The notes beneath the pieces were generated by a model. The model ran no database searches and was not told the DNA's origin. It saw nothing but the letters and a program-made list of their open reading frames with translations. From an uncultured Acholeplasma sp. (GTDB taxonomy: Bacteria; Bacillota_I; Bacilli_A; Acholeplasmatales; Acholeplasmataceae): a stretch of 35,261 nt of DNA. Shown here piece after piece: positions 8,417 to 16,235 of the stretch. Position 1 is the stretch's first letter. Every line of letters starts with the position of its first letter. Made by a program: the position numbers and the translations under genes. Location of the stretch: NCBI GenBank assembly GCA_937934685.1, contig CALGYU010000076.1, positions 1 through 35,261 on the forward strand. Direction: 5' to 3'.

Positions 8417-9046
8417 ATGATGAAAAAAATAAGCATCATTGTTTTACTGTTATCATATGTACTGATAACAACCCATACGAGTTATGCAATGAATTACCGT
8501 AGTTTTGAGGATGTTAATTTTGTTAGACCGATTCGATTGATTCATCAATTTACAGAAGAAGAATATGAAACATATTACAAACATGTTCAAAAAAGAAAGT
8601 TTTATGGGTGGCAAACCCATTTGGTATATGAAGACATTAAAGTGAAATTTATTAGTGAAACCGTCTTTGTTTATCATAATGATGGAAAAAGCGCCATTGA
8701 TTATCACTACAAAGCTAAAACCAAAGAACTTAGACAATATGATATATCAGTAAGTGGCAGTTTAGGTATTAATTCAAATAAAAACGATAAAACATTTAAA
8801 AATGGACTCACAGCATCTTTAAAAATGGATTTTAAATATAAAAATCAAGTTGAAATACAAGAAGACACAGAATTAAAAATCAAAATTGACCCACAAACAA
8901 AACTAAGATACTATTACTATGGTGAAGGATTAATTACCAATGGTGTAGCAGCCAGATATGTCTTATATTTTTTAAAAGAAAAAGGGGGATTTGAAGTTTT
9001 TTTAGTCACTACTCATTATCCTAGATTAGAAATATTGCCAATATGA
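8417..9046 (+). CDS. Unrecognised secreted protein
   Basis: 209 residues with a clear Sec-type signal peptide: MMKK, a hydrophobic core (about 5-17) and a short polar stretch ending TSYA, likely cleaved after residue 24-25. The mature part is rich in Tyr, Lys and beta-prone segments; no cysteines suggest a lipoprotein. I do not recognise a family. Its ribosome site AGGAGG lies in the right arm of the hairpin 8380-8415, so translation from a read-through message should be low unless the hairpin opens. It overlaps the next gene by four bases (ATGA), so the pair is translationally coupled. Confidence 0.7.
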   Translation: MMKKISIIVLLLSYVLITTHTSYAMNYRSFEDVNFVRPIRLIHQFTEEEYETYYKHVQKRKFYGWQTHLVYEDIKVKFISETVFVYHNDGKSAIDYHYKAKTKELRQYDISVSGSLGINSNKNDKTFKNGLTASLKMDFKYKNQVEIQEDTELKIKIDPQTKLRYYYYGEGLITNGVAARYVLYFLKEKGGFEVFLVTTHYPRLEILPI

Positions 9047-9729
9047 AAAGAAAAGAAGTTCTCATCGTTTTTGTGTTTATCTTAATTATGGTTTTGTTAT
9101 TTAAAAATCTAAACCATAAGAAAAACCAAATGCTCATTCCACAAAAAAAACACGACTTATTATACATGAGTCAGGAATACCTTAAACAGCCCATTTTCTT
9201 TAATCACGAAAATCATCCGATTTTACTAAAACTAATCCAAGGTGAGGTTTTCTTTAAAGGTCTTTCTCATAATAAAGTAGAAATAGAAAAAGCACATATA
9301 GAAAACAATTACTATGGATACACGTTAAAAATATATTTAGATAAAGAAAAAGCAGACATTATCAAAATGCCACTTATCATGTCAATTGATGGTCAAACAT
9401 ATGAATTAGGCATAGTAAGTATTACCTTTAAAACTGATTTCACACAAGCATCGGTAACGTCTTTATATGGAACAAAAAACGAACAAATGCATTTAAAAAA
9501 TATCTATGTAACATTTAAATCATTAAACGTTTTAGAAGTTTACATCGGAACCCAAAAAACAACCATCATTAAAAATGATGAAGAATACATTTTATCTTTA
9601 AACCCTGATAAATATCTTTATGATGAAACATATGTTTTAATCTATGATGGAGAAACTTGGTTCTACATTCTGCAGTATCAATATTTTTATCACTATCAAA
9701 TGACAGAAGGGGTATTAAAAATCTATTAA
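9043..9729 (+). CDS. Unrecognised membrane-anchored extracytoplasmic protein
   Basis: 228 residues. After MKRKE comes one hydrophobic helix (about 6-22), then a soluble portion with alternating beta-like segments (YGYTLKIYL, QTYELGIVSITF, VLEVYIGTQ). The topology resembles an N-terminally anchored protein facing outward. No family recognised. It is coupled to the secreted protein upstream (ATGA overlap), so the two probably act at the cell surface together. Confidence 0.65.
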   Translation: MKRKEVLIVFVFILIMVLLFKNLNHKKNQMLIPQKKHDLLYMSQEYLKQPIFFNHENHPILLKLIQGEVFFKGLSHNKVEIEKAHIENNYYGYTLKIYLDKEKADIIKMPLIMSIDGQTYELGIVSITFKTDFTQASVTSLYGTKNEQMHLKNIYVTFKSLNVLEVYIGTQKTTIIKNDEEYILSLNPDKYLYDETYVLIYDGETWFYILQYQYFYHYQMTEGVLKIY

Positions 9730-9770
9730 ATTTGATACAATAGAACAAATGTTTAAAAGAAGGTGAATCA

Positions 9771-10565
9771 ATGTTATTCTTAAGTGAATTCATATCAAGT
9801 GTCATCAGTGCAGTCTTTTTCTATTATATTTTAACCATTATTTTCAGACAAAAAAATCAAGGAAAAATAGCCATTCCAATCTATGTTTTATACACAGCGT
9901 ACCAAGGTTACTTTTTATACCAGATGGGACTCATTTATTTAATTACAGGAATACCTTATCTTTTCTTCTTAATCATGATGTTTAATTTTTATGAAATATC
10001 TGTTTTCAAAAATAGAAGTAGCCATAAGTTTCTACGTAAAACCAAAACAGAACTTTCTATCATCAGTCAAAAATACAAAAGAAAAATAGAGATGTTTACC
10101 GGCATCATAAGCATTCAAATCATAATCATCATTCTAATTATATTAAAACTACAAAGCATTCTAGATATCAAATGGTATTATTTAATCTTTTTAGAAACCT
10201 TAAGTTTCATTTTTATTTATAGATACATCATGATTAGAAGTGAGCAAATTATTTTAATTATTGGAAATAACGATAGAAAAGTTTATCAAATGCCTGTTTT
10301 AAAATTTAAAAATCCAATTAACCAAGTTTTAACAGACCAAATGTATATAGCAGATCAATCAGGCATAGTCATTTTAGAAACTGGCATCAAGCGTGATTAC
10401 TATCACATTTTAACTGTTTTAATAGATCAAATAAACTACACAATTCCTCATCACTTTTCACCAAGTGAAAATAAGTTTATCGATGAAATTAAATCAAATT
10501 TTAAAAGATATGAGTACACAAACAAAGTATATGTCTATAAAAACGATAAATACCAACAAAAATAA
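9771..10565 (+). CDS. Unrecognised membrane protein with cytoplasmic C-terminal domain
   Basis: 264 residues. Hydrophobic helices at roughly 2-22, 35-70 (two), 110-127 and 135-152, followed by a soluble tail of about 110 residues. I do not recognise the family. GAAGGTGA precedes ATG 9771, and TACAAT about 30 bases upstream (9735-9740) is a possible -10. It ends 10 bases before the infC promoter. Its position suggests a third member of the envelope-gene group 8417-10565, but a functional link is only inferred. Confidence 0.6.
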   Translation: MLFLSEFISSVISAVFFYYILTIIFRQKNQGKIAIPIYVLYTAYQGYFLYQMGLIYLITGIPYLFFLIMMFNFYEISVFKNRSSHKFLRKTKTELSIISQKYKRKIEMFTGIISIQIIIIILIILKLQSILDIKWYYLIFLETLSFIFIYRYIMIRSEQIILIIGNNDRKVYQMPVLKFKNPINQVLTDQMYIADQSGIVILETGIKRDYYHILTVLIDQINYTIPHHFSPSENKFIDEIKSNFKRYEYTNKVYVYKNDKYQQK

Positions 10566-10574
10566 TAAAAAGTG

Positions 10575-10602
10575 TTGACAAAAATTTAATATATGATAAT
10601 AT
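10575..10602 (+). promoter_or_regulatory. Promoter of the infC-rpmI-rplT operon
   Basis: TTGACA (10575-10580), a 16-base spacer and TAATAT (10597-10602), with alternative -10 registers nearby. It drives the L20-type leader. Confidence 0.65.
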
Positions 10603-10607
10603 AAGTA

Positions 10608-10740
10608 ACGTAGATTGTGAAAAGAAGAGGTACCCTCTCGCCTGATTGACTCATTGTTTTTAGGCAAACAGCACAAACGTTTGATTTCATTCAAGTGATT
10701 TGTCGTGGGTACTATTATGTACCCACTTTTTTATATTCTA
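10608..10740 (+). ncRNA. L20-type autoregulatory leader of infC-rpmI-rplT
   Basis: The transcribed leader upstream of infC has the layout of the Firmicute L20 leader, in which excess L20 binds and favours premature termination. A terminator hairpin GTGGGTAC (10705-10712)/GTACCCAC (10719-10726) is followed by six T. Upstream GTACCC (10630-10635) can pair with GGGTAC (10707-10712), giving an antiterminator that excludes the terminator. AGAGG/CCTCT around the same GTACCC offers a third, local pairing. L20 itself is encoded by the third gene of the operon. Class assignment rests on position and pairing, not on a covariance search. Confidence 0.75.
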
Positions 10741-10766
10741 CAACAAAAAAATTTGGAGGTGTCACT

Positions 10767-11300
10767 ATTAAACCAATGAGAAATAAAACCAACAATACTG
10801 ATTTATACAACGAAAGTATCCCTAGAGGGGAATACCTAGTTATTGACGAACAAGGTGAAAGAGTAGGCGTACTTAATCGCGAACAAGCCTTAAAAGTTGC
10901 ATATGAAAGAGAAACAGATATTGTTGTAGTATCTCCGGGCTCAAAACCAATGGTAGCTCGTTTAATGGATTATTCTAAACACCGTTATGAACAACAAAAG
11001 AAACAACGCGAAATGAAGAAAAATCAACAAGTTGTCCAGTTAAAAGAAATTAGAATTAGTCCGACCATTGATAAAAACGACTTAAACACAAAGCTAAAAC
11101 ATGCAATCAAATTTTTAGCAAAAGGTGATAAAGTAAAAGTTAGCATGAGATTTAGAGGGAGAATGATTACTCACCAAGATATCGGAAGAGAAGTATTTGA
11201 CCAATTTATCGAAGGACTAAAAGAAGTTTCACAAGTTGAAATGGCTCCTAAATTAGAAGGAAACCAAATGATAGCAGTCTTTGCGCCAGCTAAACAATAA
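10767..11300 (+). CDS. infC: Translation initiation factor IF-3, AUU start
   Basis: 177 residues counting from ATT 10767. IF3 binds the 30S subunit, blocks premature 50S joining and proofreads the start codon. Seen: the N-domain NESIPRGEYLVIDEQGERVGVLNREQAL, a lysine-rich linker (KHRYEQQKKQREMKKNQ), and the C-domain KEIRISPTIDKNDLNTKLKH. GGAGGTG (10755-10761) lies 7 bases before ATT 10767, an ideal gap, whereas the first in-frame ATG (10776) is 16 bases away. IF3 genes in other bacteria use AUU for autocontrol because IF3 discriminates against it, so ATT is the best start. The longer frame to 10695 runs through the terminator of the leader and is not coding. Confidence 0.93.
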   Translation: MKPMRNKTNNTDLYNESIPRGEYLVIDEQGERVGVLNREQALKVAYERETDIVVVSPGSKPMVARLMDYSKHRYEQQKKQREMKKNQQVVQLKEIRISPTIDKNDLNTKLKHAIKFLAKGDKVKVSMRFRGRMITHQDIGREVFDQFIEGLKEVSQVEMAPKLEGNQMIAVFAPAKQ

Positions 11301-11315
11301 GAAAGAGGAATTATT

Positions 11316-11513
11316 ATGCCAAAACAAAAATCACATAGTGGATTAAAAAAACGTATCAAAGTAACTGGTACAGGAAAATTATTACGTGGACGTGCTTATA
11401 GCAACCACTTAGCAGCATCAAAAACTACAAAACAAAACAGACAACTAAGAGGCGTTACAGTGGTAGATCATTCAGACTATAAACGTATTAAATCGCTAAT
11501 TAGAGGATTATAA
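11316..11513 (+). CDS. rpmI: 50S ribosomal protein L35
   Basis: 65 residues, basic, starting MPKQKSHSGLKKRIKVTGTG and ending with a lysine/arginine-rich tail. Standard L35 size and motifs. It lies between infC and rplT with 15- and 16-base gaps, and AGAGGA precedes the start. It assembles into the large subunit and should share the L20-dependent leader control. Confidence 0.97.
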   Translation: MPKQKSHSGLKKRIKVTGTGKLLRGRAYSNHLAASKTTKQNRQLRGVTVVDHSDYKRIKSLIRGL

Positions 11514-11529
11514 GAAGGGGGAATGAACA

Positions 11530-11892
11530 ATGCCAAGAGTTAAAAACACACCTGTAACAAGACGTCGTCGTAAAAAAGTATTAAAATTAGCCAAAGGATA
11601 TTTTGGTTCAAAACGCACATTATATCGTACTGCTAATGAACAAGTAATGCGTTCATTACAATATTCATATAGAGACCGTAAACAAAGAAAAAGACAATTT
11701 AGAAAATTATGGATTTCACGTATCAATGCAGCAGCAGTATTAAACGGATTAAAATACTCAACATTCATCCATGGTTTAGCATTAGCAAACGTTGAAGTAA
11801 ACCGTAAAATGTTAGCAGACATTGCTGTACATGAGCCACAAGCTTTTGCAGCATACGCAGAAGTTGCTAAAAAAGCATTAGCTTCAAAATAA
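11530..11892 (+). CDS. rplT: 50S ribosomal protein L20
   Basis: 120 residues. A strongly basic N-terminal extension (MPRVKNTPVTRRRRKKVLKL) and the globular domain with RKLWISRINAAAV are typical. L20 is an early 23S rRNA-binding assembly protein and the presumed repressor acting on the infC leader. AAGGGG precedes the start. Last gene of the operon, followed by a strong terminator. Confidence 0.98.
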   Translation: MPRVKNTPVTRRRRKKVLKLAKGYFGSKRTLYRTANEQVMRSLQYSYRDRKQRKRQFRKLWISRINAAAVLNGLKYSTFIHGLALANVEVNRKMLADIAVHEPQAFAAYAEVAKKALASK

Positions 11893-11904
11893 TTAACATC
11901 TAAC

Positions 11905-11931
11905 AAAAGTGGACAAAATCCACTTTTTTTT
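11905..11931 (+). terminator. Intrinsic terminator after rplT
   Basis: AAAAGTGGA (11905-11913), loop CAAAA, TCCACTTTT (11919-11927) and further T residues. Confidence 0.9.
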
Positions 11932-11962
11932 ATATAATTACATATAAACAAGGAGCGGTGAA

Positions 11963-13417
11963 ATGAAAAAAAGACTAATCATATTTATAGTGTCATTTAC
12001 CTTAATTTTACTAACTATACCAGTGGCACTACTCTATCTAACTTCAGACCAAGCCATTTTATATGCTCTTTTCATAGGGATATCGATTTTATATGCCGGG
12101 ATCTTTTTATTTAGTGGGCTAGCTAAATTTATTGTGTATAGTATTTATGCAGTACTAACAGGAGTTCTTTTATATTTCCTTCCTGATTATCAACATTCAA
12201 TCATTGCTATTGGAACCATCATGTTTGTCTTAAATCCTTTGGTTAATTTAGAAGAAAAGTTAGAAAAAAAATTTAATGACGATTTAGTTTTACCACTTAA
12301 AATTAGTTTAAGAGGTAGTTTTTGGCCGTTTTATGAATATAGAAAACAAATGAAGGATTACTATCACTTACCACAAACCAAAAAACTATATACCAAAAAT
12401 TACTACTTAAGACTCAGACAAGCTTTCACATTAATCTTATTTTCAGGAGCTATTTATCTATTCATCAATGAATTAAAAAACATTGCCTTTGAACTTGGTA
12501 ACTATGGTGCTGAAAATTTCTTCATGTTTTACGCAGTCATCACCCTATTTATCGCCACCTTCACTTTATACAATAAAGGATTTCAATCTTTACTTAGAAT
12601 CATTACCATCATGATGTTTCCACCAATCATCTATGCCATTAGCTTTACTAACTTTTCAAACAGCACAAAAATTATTTTCATCTCTGGAATGGCCTTTATC
12701 GGTTTAAGCACCGCTATTTATGCTATCATCGGTACCTTAAGAAGAGTTGCTTATTCAGAGTATAAATATTTTGATGTTGAAGAGCAGTGGCAAGTTTTTG
12801 CAAATGACTTATTTGAACCACTGGTTTACAATGAAACCTTCACAATTTTTGCTAAGTATGTCTTTAAATGTGAACTTGATCAATTTAAAGAACTCTTTCA
12901 AGATATTTTAGTTTATTCTAATGTTAAAAGATTTATGATCACAGCATATGCTTATGATGGTAAAAACATTTTACTATTTACTGAATGGAACCAAAAACAT
13001 GCCAAAAAAGCACTTAAAATGCAAACCTACCTAGAAAATAAATTTCAAACCAACGTTAAATCTGAAATATTATACGACAAACAAAAAACCTTATATGAAA
13101 AACATTTCTTTCATAAAACCGAATACATTGTCTCAAGAGCTTTAACACTTTCAGAACGCTTAAAAACCTTACAAATGTATGATCATGTTATTTTAAGTTT
13201 TATTTTCTCTTTCCAAAGCATAGAAGATATTCAAGACTTAGGGAAAACCTATTATTTAGCCAGATTAGAGGCTTTAGATGATAAAGACTACTATGCGGTA
13301 AGATTAGACATAAAAGTGGCTAATAATCCATATATAATCGAAACAAGAGTGCGTGATATTTTGCTAGATGCTATCATTCATGGTGGGCAATATGTTAGAA
13401 TATCGGTATACTATTAA
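11963..13417 (+). CDS. Unrecognised polytopic membrane protein with large cytoplasmic domain
   Basis: 484 residues. Hydrophobic helices fall in two groups: four within about 4-92 and four or five within about 150-265. A soluble domain of about 210 residues follows. The first loop contains NLEEKLEKKFNDDLVLPLK. I recognise no catalytic motif and no family. AAGGAG lies just before ATG 11963. It precedes galU by 20 bases, so the two are probably co-transcribed, hinting at a surface-glycan or lipid link; that is inference only. Confidence 0.65.
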   Translation: MKKRLIIFIVSFTLILLTIPVALLYLTSDQAILYALFIGISILYAGIFLFSGLAKFIVYSIYAVLTGVLLYFLPDYQHSIIAIGTIMFVLNPLVNLEEKLEKKFNDDLVLPLKISLRGSFWPFYEYRKQMKDYYHLPQTKKLYTKNYYLRLRQAFTLILFSGAIYLFINELKNIAFELGNYGAENFFMFYAVITLFIATFTLYNKGFQSLLRIITIMMFPPIIYAISFTNFSNSTKIIFISGMAFIGLSTAIYAIIGTLRRVAYSEYKYFDVEEQWQVFANDLFEPLVYNETFTIFAKYVFKCELDQFKELFQDILVYSNVKRFMITAYAYDGKNILLFTEWNQKHAKKALKMQTYLENKFQTNVKSEILYDKQKTLYEKHFFHKTEYIVSRALTLSERLKTLQMYDHVILSFIFSFQSIEDIQDLGKTYYLARLEALDDKDYYAVRLDIKVANNPYIIETRVRDILLDAIIHGGQYVRISVYY

Positions 13418-13437
13418 TCAAAAGGGAGATTTTTTAA

Positions 13438-14295
13438 ATGATAAAAAAAGCAGTGATTCCAGCAGCGGGATACGGAACAAGATTTTTACCAATAACTAAA
13501 GCAATTCCAAAAGAAATGTTACCAATCATTGATGAGCCAGCTATCTCTATTATTGTTAAAGAAGCGATAGAAAGTGGAATAAAAGATTTACTCATCATCA
13601 TTAGTAACAACAAAAATGCCATCATGAGTTACTTTGATCGCAATTTAGAATTAGAACACATTTTATTAGAAAAGAAAAAAGAATATGAATACGGCTTAAT
13701 TAGAAATATTGCAGATGAAATCAATATTTATTATATTTCACAAAAAGAGCAATTAGGTTTAGGTCATGCTGTCTTACACGCTAAAAGCTTTGTTGGAAAC
13801 GAACCATTTGGAGTTTTATTAGGAGATGATGTTTATGTTTCTGATCAAAAACCTGCGTTAAAACAACTTATAGAAGCTTACAATAAAACCGGTAGTACCA
13901 TTTTAGGCACCATGGAAGTAAGAGAAGAAGATACACATAAATATGGTATTTGTGTTCCTAAAGAAGGATCTAAAAAACCAATTGTTGAATTATCAGGTGT
14001 AGTTGAAAAACCAAAAGTTGCGCCATCTAGAAGCGCAATAAGCGGTAGATATGTTTTATCACCAACTATATTTAAGTATTTAGAAAATCAAGAACGTGGC
14101 GCTGGTAATGAAATTCAATTAACCGATGCTATTTTACGTATGATGACAGAAGAAAAAGTTTACTCATATGATATTGAAGGAAAAAGATATGATATAGGCT
14201 CAAAAATAGGCTATATTGAAGCCATCATTGATTTTGCTCTTAAAAGAGATGATTTAAAAGAGGAAGTAAAAGCGCTATTATCTACCAAGAAGTAA
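13438..14295 (+). CDS. galU: UTP--glucose-1-phosphate uridylyltransferase
   Basis: 285 residues, the usual GalU/GtaB length. It makes UDP-glucose from UTP and glucose-1-phosphate in the cytoplasm. The nucleotide-binding start AVIPAAGYGTRFLPITKAIP and KEMLPIIDEPA are diagnostic; further on come GLGHAVLHAK, GVLLGDDVY and VVEKPK, then GNEIQLTDAI. With the phosphohexomutase at 5451 it completes the path from glucose-6-phosphate to UDP-glucose, probably for glucolipids in this wall-less organism (inference). AAGGGAGAT precedes the start. No clear terminator follows before the next promoter at 14308. Confidence 0.96.
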   Translation: MIKKAVIPAAGYGTRFLPITKAIPKEMLPIIDEPAISIIVKEAIESGIKDLLIIISNNKNAIMSYFDRNLELEHILLEKKKEYEYGLIRNIADEINIYYISQKEQLGLGHAVLHAKSFVGNEPFGVLLGDDVYVSDQKPALKQLIEAYNKTGSTILGTMEVREEDTHKYGICVPKEGSKKPIVELSGVVEKPKVAPSRSAISGRYVLSPTIFKYLENQERGAGNEIQLTDAILRMMTEEKVYSYDIEGKRYDIGSKIGYIEAIIDFALKRDDLKEEVKALLSTKK

Positions 14296-14307
14296 AAGAC
14301 AAAATTC

Positions 14308-14336
14308 TTGACAACTACATAAACCTATGATAAATT
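14308..14336 (+). promoter_or_regulatory. Promoter of the structured RNA
   Basis: TTGACA (14308-14313), a 17-base spacer and TAAATT (14331-14336), preceded by TG at 14328-14329 (extended -10 form). The predicted start point is near 14342, right at the 5' arm of the RNA. Confidence 0.65.
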
Positions 14337-14340
14337 AAAG

Positions 14341-14493
14341 GTACCCTAAGGAGAAGCCGTAGAACCCAAATCTTAGTAGCGGAAGCTTAAACTAGGTGGG
14401 TGTGAATGCCGATACATTGGAATCCCAAAGCCTAAGAAAAGGAAGTTTCCATTTTAGAACATACATGTTCTTACGCTCCTTAGGCTTTTTTTT
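14341..14493 (+). ncRNA. Structured small RNA, class not assigned
   Basis: About 150 bases, more G+C-rich than its surroundings, with its own promoter and terminator and no convincing coding frame. Pairings: CCTAAGGAG (14345-14353) with CTCCTTAGG (14476-14484) closes the ends. ACCCA (14364-14368) with TGGGT (14397-14401) encloses TTAGT/ACTAG and an AGC-GGAA-GCT tip. TTGG/CCAA, GGAA/TTCC and AGAACAT/ATGTTCT form small hairpins. AAAGCCTAAG (14427-14436) can instead pair with CTTAGGCTTT (14479-14488), making a terminator that shares the 3' strand with the closing helix. The architecture (terminal helix plus immediate U tract) suggests a stand-alone RNA such as a 6S-like RNA, or a riboswitch-style attenuator. 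I could not match it to a remembered class. Confidence 0.6.
14427..14493 (+). terminator. Terminator closing the structured RNA
   Basis: A 10-bp pairing of AAAGCCTAAG (14427-14436) and CTTAGGCTTT (14479-14488) enclosing two small hairpins, with an eight-T run at 14486-14493. Confidence 0.7.
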
Positions 14494-14560
14494 ATATTCT
14501 TTTATGAAATCAAAAATAAGTGGTATAATAAATAAAAGAAAAACTATTTTGGAGGGCACA

Positions 14561-15112
14561 ATGAAAGCATTTAAAAAGAATCCAGTACTATCATTAATCA
14601 TTGGAATATTAATGATTGTAGCAGCAATTATTTTCATTTTAGAAGTACAAGAAATATTTACCATTAAAAACTTTGAAGTAGGAAAATTAATATCAGGTGT
14701 AGTTGTCTTAGGACTATCCTACATACTAGTCTTTCCTGAATTTAAAAAAAGAAAAGGCAATGTAAAATTTATTTATTTTCTAGAATTAGCAGTCTTTATC
14801 GTCGTAGGAGTCTTAGGATTCGTTTTACCAGCTTTTGGTATTAATCCAGTTAAAGGATACTTTAATACCACCAATTGGATTGCTATTATTTTACTAGTTC
14901 ACGGATTAGTAAGCTTATGTGTCAGTTATATGTCAACAAAGCCTAATGGATTAAACTACGCATTATACTTAGGATTATACGGTCTTGGGGCTTACTTACT
15001 AGGATCAAATGCGATTAGCTTAGATGTTGTCAACTGGACCATTATAACCATCATCGCATTGGTTGGATTATACTTATTCATCATAGGTTTAATGAATTTA
15101 AAAAAACGATAA
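14561..15112 (+). CDS. Unrecognised small multi-pass membrane protein
   Basis: 183 residues with about six short hydrophobic helices (about 9-27, 42-57, 70-89, 101-120, 130-147 and 159-178) and short polar loops, somewhat like HdeD/DUF308-type proteins, though I cannot assign it. The frame stays open upstream through the RNA at 14341-14493, but GGAGGG (14551-14556) fixes the start at ATG 14561. An extended -10 TGGTATAAT (14521-14529) lies between the RNA terminator and the gene, so it probably has its own promoter. The M42 peptidase follows after 18 bases. Confidence 0.7.
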   Translation: MKAFKKNPVLSLIIGILMIVAAIIFILEVQEIFTIKNFEVGKLISGVVVLGLSYILVFPEFKKRKGNVKFIYFLELAVFIVVGVLGFVLPAFGINPVKGYFNTTNWIAIILLVHGLVSLCVSYMSTKPNGLNYALYLGLYGLGAYLLGSNAISLDVVNWTIITIIALVGLYLFIIGLMNLKKR

Positions 15113-15130
15113 ATAGAGGAAGGTAGAAAC

Positions 15131-16189
15131 ATGAAGAAATTATTAGAAACATTAAAAGACTTATCCATGTTAAATGGTGTTCCAGGTAATGAAAAAGAAG
15201 TCAATCAATACATTTCATCAGAAATCAAAGGTGTTGCTGATGAAGTGGTTTATGATAATCTAGGATCAGTTATCGGAATTAAAGGCTCTAAAGGACCAAG
15301 AGTTATGCTTGCAGGACATATGGATGAAGTAGGATTAATGGTCACTCAAATCACTAAAGAAGGATACATTAAATTCCAAACATTAGGTGGTTGGTTCTCA
15401 CAAGTTATGTTGGCACAAGAATGGCAAATTAACACAGAAAAAGGAATTGTTTATGGAATTACCGGTGTTAAACCGCCACATTTAATTCCACTGGCTGAAA
15501 GATCAAAAGCGATTGAAATTAGTTCGATGTATTTAGATATTGGTGTTGCAAATAAAGAAGAAGCTTTAGCCTTAGGTATTAAAATTGGAGACACAATAAC
15601 TCCTGTAACTGAGTTTAGACAAATGGGGAATCCGGATTACCTACTTGGAAAAGCTTGGGACAATAGAGTAGGATCAGCAGTTGTTATGCACGTGTTAAAT
15701 GAAGTTAAGAAACATGAAAACCAATTATTTGCTACATTCACAGTTCAAGAAGAAGTAGGTTTAAGAGGAGCAAAAACAAGTTCTTATAAAGTACATCCTC
15801 AAATTGCTATTGCTGTTGATACAGGCGTTGGTAATGATGTTCCAGGTGGAGAGCCAGAAGGACAAACATTAGGCAAAGGGCCTCAAATATTATTTTATGA
15901 TGGCGGCTTAATTGCTCATCGTGGTTTAAGACAGTTTGTTATTAATTTAGCAGAAGAACATAACATTCCATATCAAGAAGCCTATATTACAGGTGGTAGA
16001 ACAGATGCAGGTAACATGCATTTAGCACACGAAGGTGCAGCTGGATTATCAATTTGTATTCCAACACGTTATATGCATTCACATACTTCAGTAATTCATA
16101 AAAAAGATGTTGAGTATACCATTGAATTACTTAAATTAGTAGTTGAAAAACTAGATGAAAAGACAGTAAATCAAATCTTATTTGGATAA
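15131..16189 (+). CDS. M42 family metallo-aminopeptidase
   Basis: 352 residues, standard for the M42 family (glutamyl aminopeptidase/tetrahedral aminopeptidases such as PepA and YsdC). Metal and catalytic motifs in order: AGHMDEVG (His), KAWDNRVG (bridging Asp), TVQEEVGLRG (catalytic and metal Glu), AVDTGVG (Asp) and RYMHSHTSV (His). It trims peptides in the cytoplasm, usually as a dodecameric shell. GAGGAAGGT precedes the start, and it is 18 bases after the membrane gene. Older databases label such proteins endoglucanase, which is not supported by these motifs. Confidence 0.95.
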   Translation: MKKLLETLKDLSMLNGVPGNEKEVNQYISSEIKGVADEVVYDNLGSVIGIKGSKGPRVMLAGHMDEVGLMVTQITKEGYIKFQTLGGWFSQVMLAQEWQINTEKGIVYGITGVKPPHLIPLAERSKAIEISSMYLDIGVANKEEALALGIKIGDTITPVTEFRQMGNPDYLLGKAWDNRVGSAVVMHVLNEVKKHENQLFATFTVQEEVGLRGAKTSSYKVHPQIAIAVDTGVGNDVPGGEPEGQTLGKGPQILFYDGGLIAHRGLRQFVINLAEEHNIPYQEAYITGGRTDAGNMHLAHEGAAGLSICIPTRYMHSHTSVIHKKDVEYTIELLKLVVEKLDEKTVNQILFG

Positions 16190-16225
16190 AAAAAATAGAA
16201 AATGTCAATGACATTTTCTTTTTTT
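16188..16225. terminator. Bidirectional terminator between M42 peptidase and SPFH operon
   Basis: AGAAAATGT (16197-16205), loop CAATG, ACATTTTCT (16211-16219). T tract on the plus side (16219-16225) and A tract on the left (T on the minus strand, 16188-16195), serving both convergent transcripts. Confidence 0.85.
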
Positions 16226-16235
16226 ATGCAATGAA

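Noticed and set aside
10695..10766. N-terminal extension of infC from ATG 10695
   Set aside because: It runs through the terminator hairpin of the leader, has no ribosome binding site, and does not resemble IF3. GGAGGTG before ATT 10767 gives a normal-length protein.
11508..11951. 147-codon minus-strand frame opposite rplT
   Set aside because: It lies antisense to a certain ribosomal protein gene and has no recognisable protein features; a shadow frame.
14341..14493. Assignment of the structured RNA as TPP, SAM, c-di-AMP, THF, SRP or RNase P RNA
   Set aside because: I compared it with the conserved cores I remember for each and found no adequate match. A 6S-like layout is the nearest but is not proven.
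14396..14560. Coding extension upstream of the membrane gene at 14561
   Set aside because: This region is the structured RNA and its terminator; GGAGGG is placed for ATG 14561.
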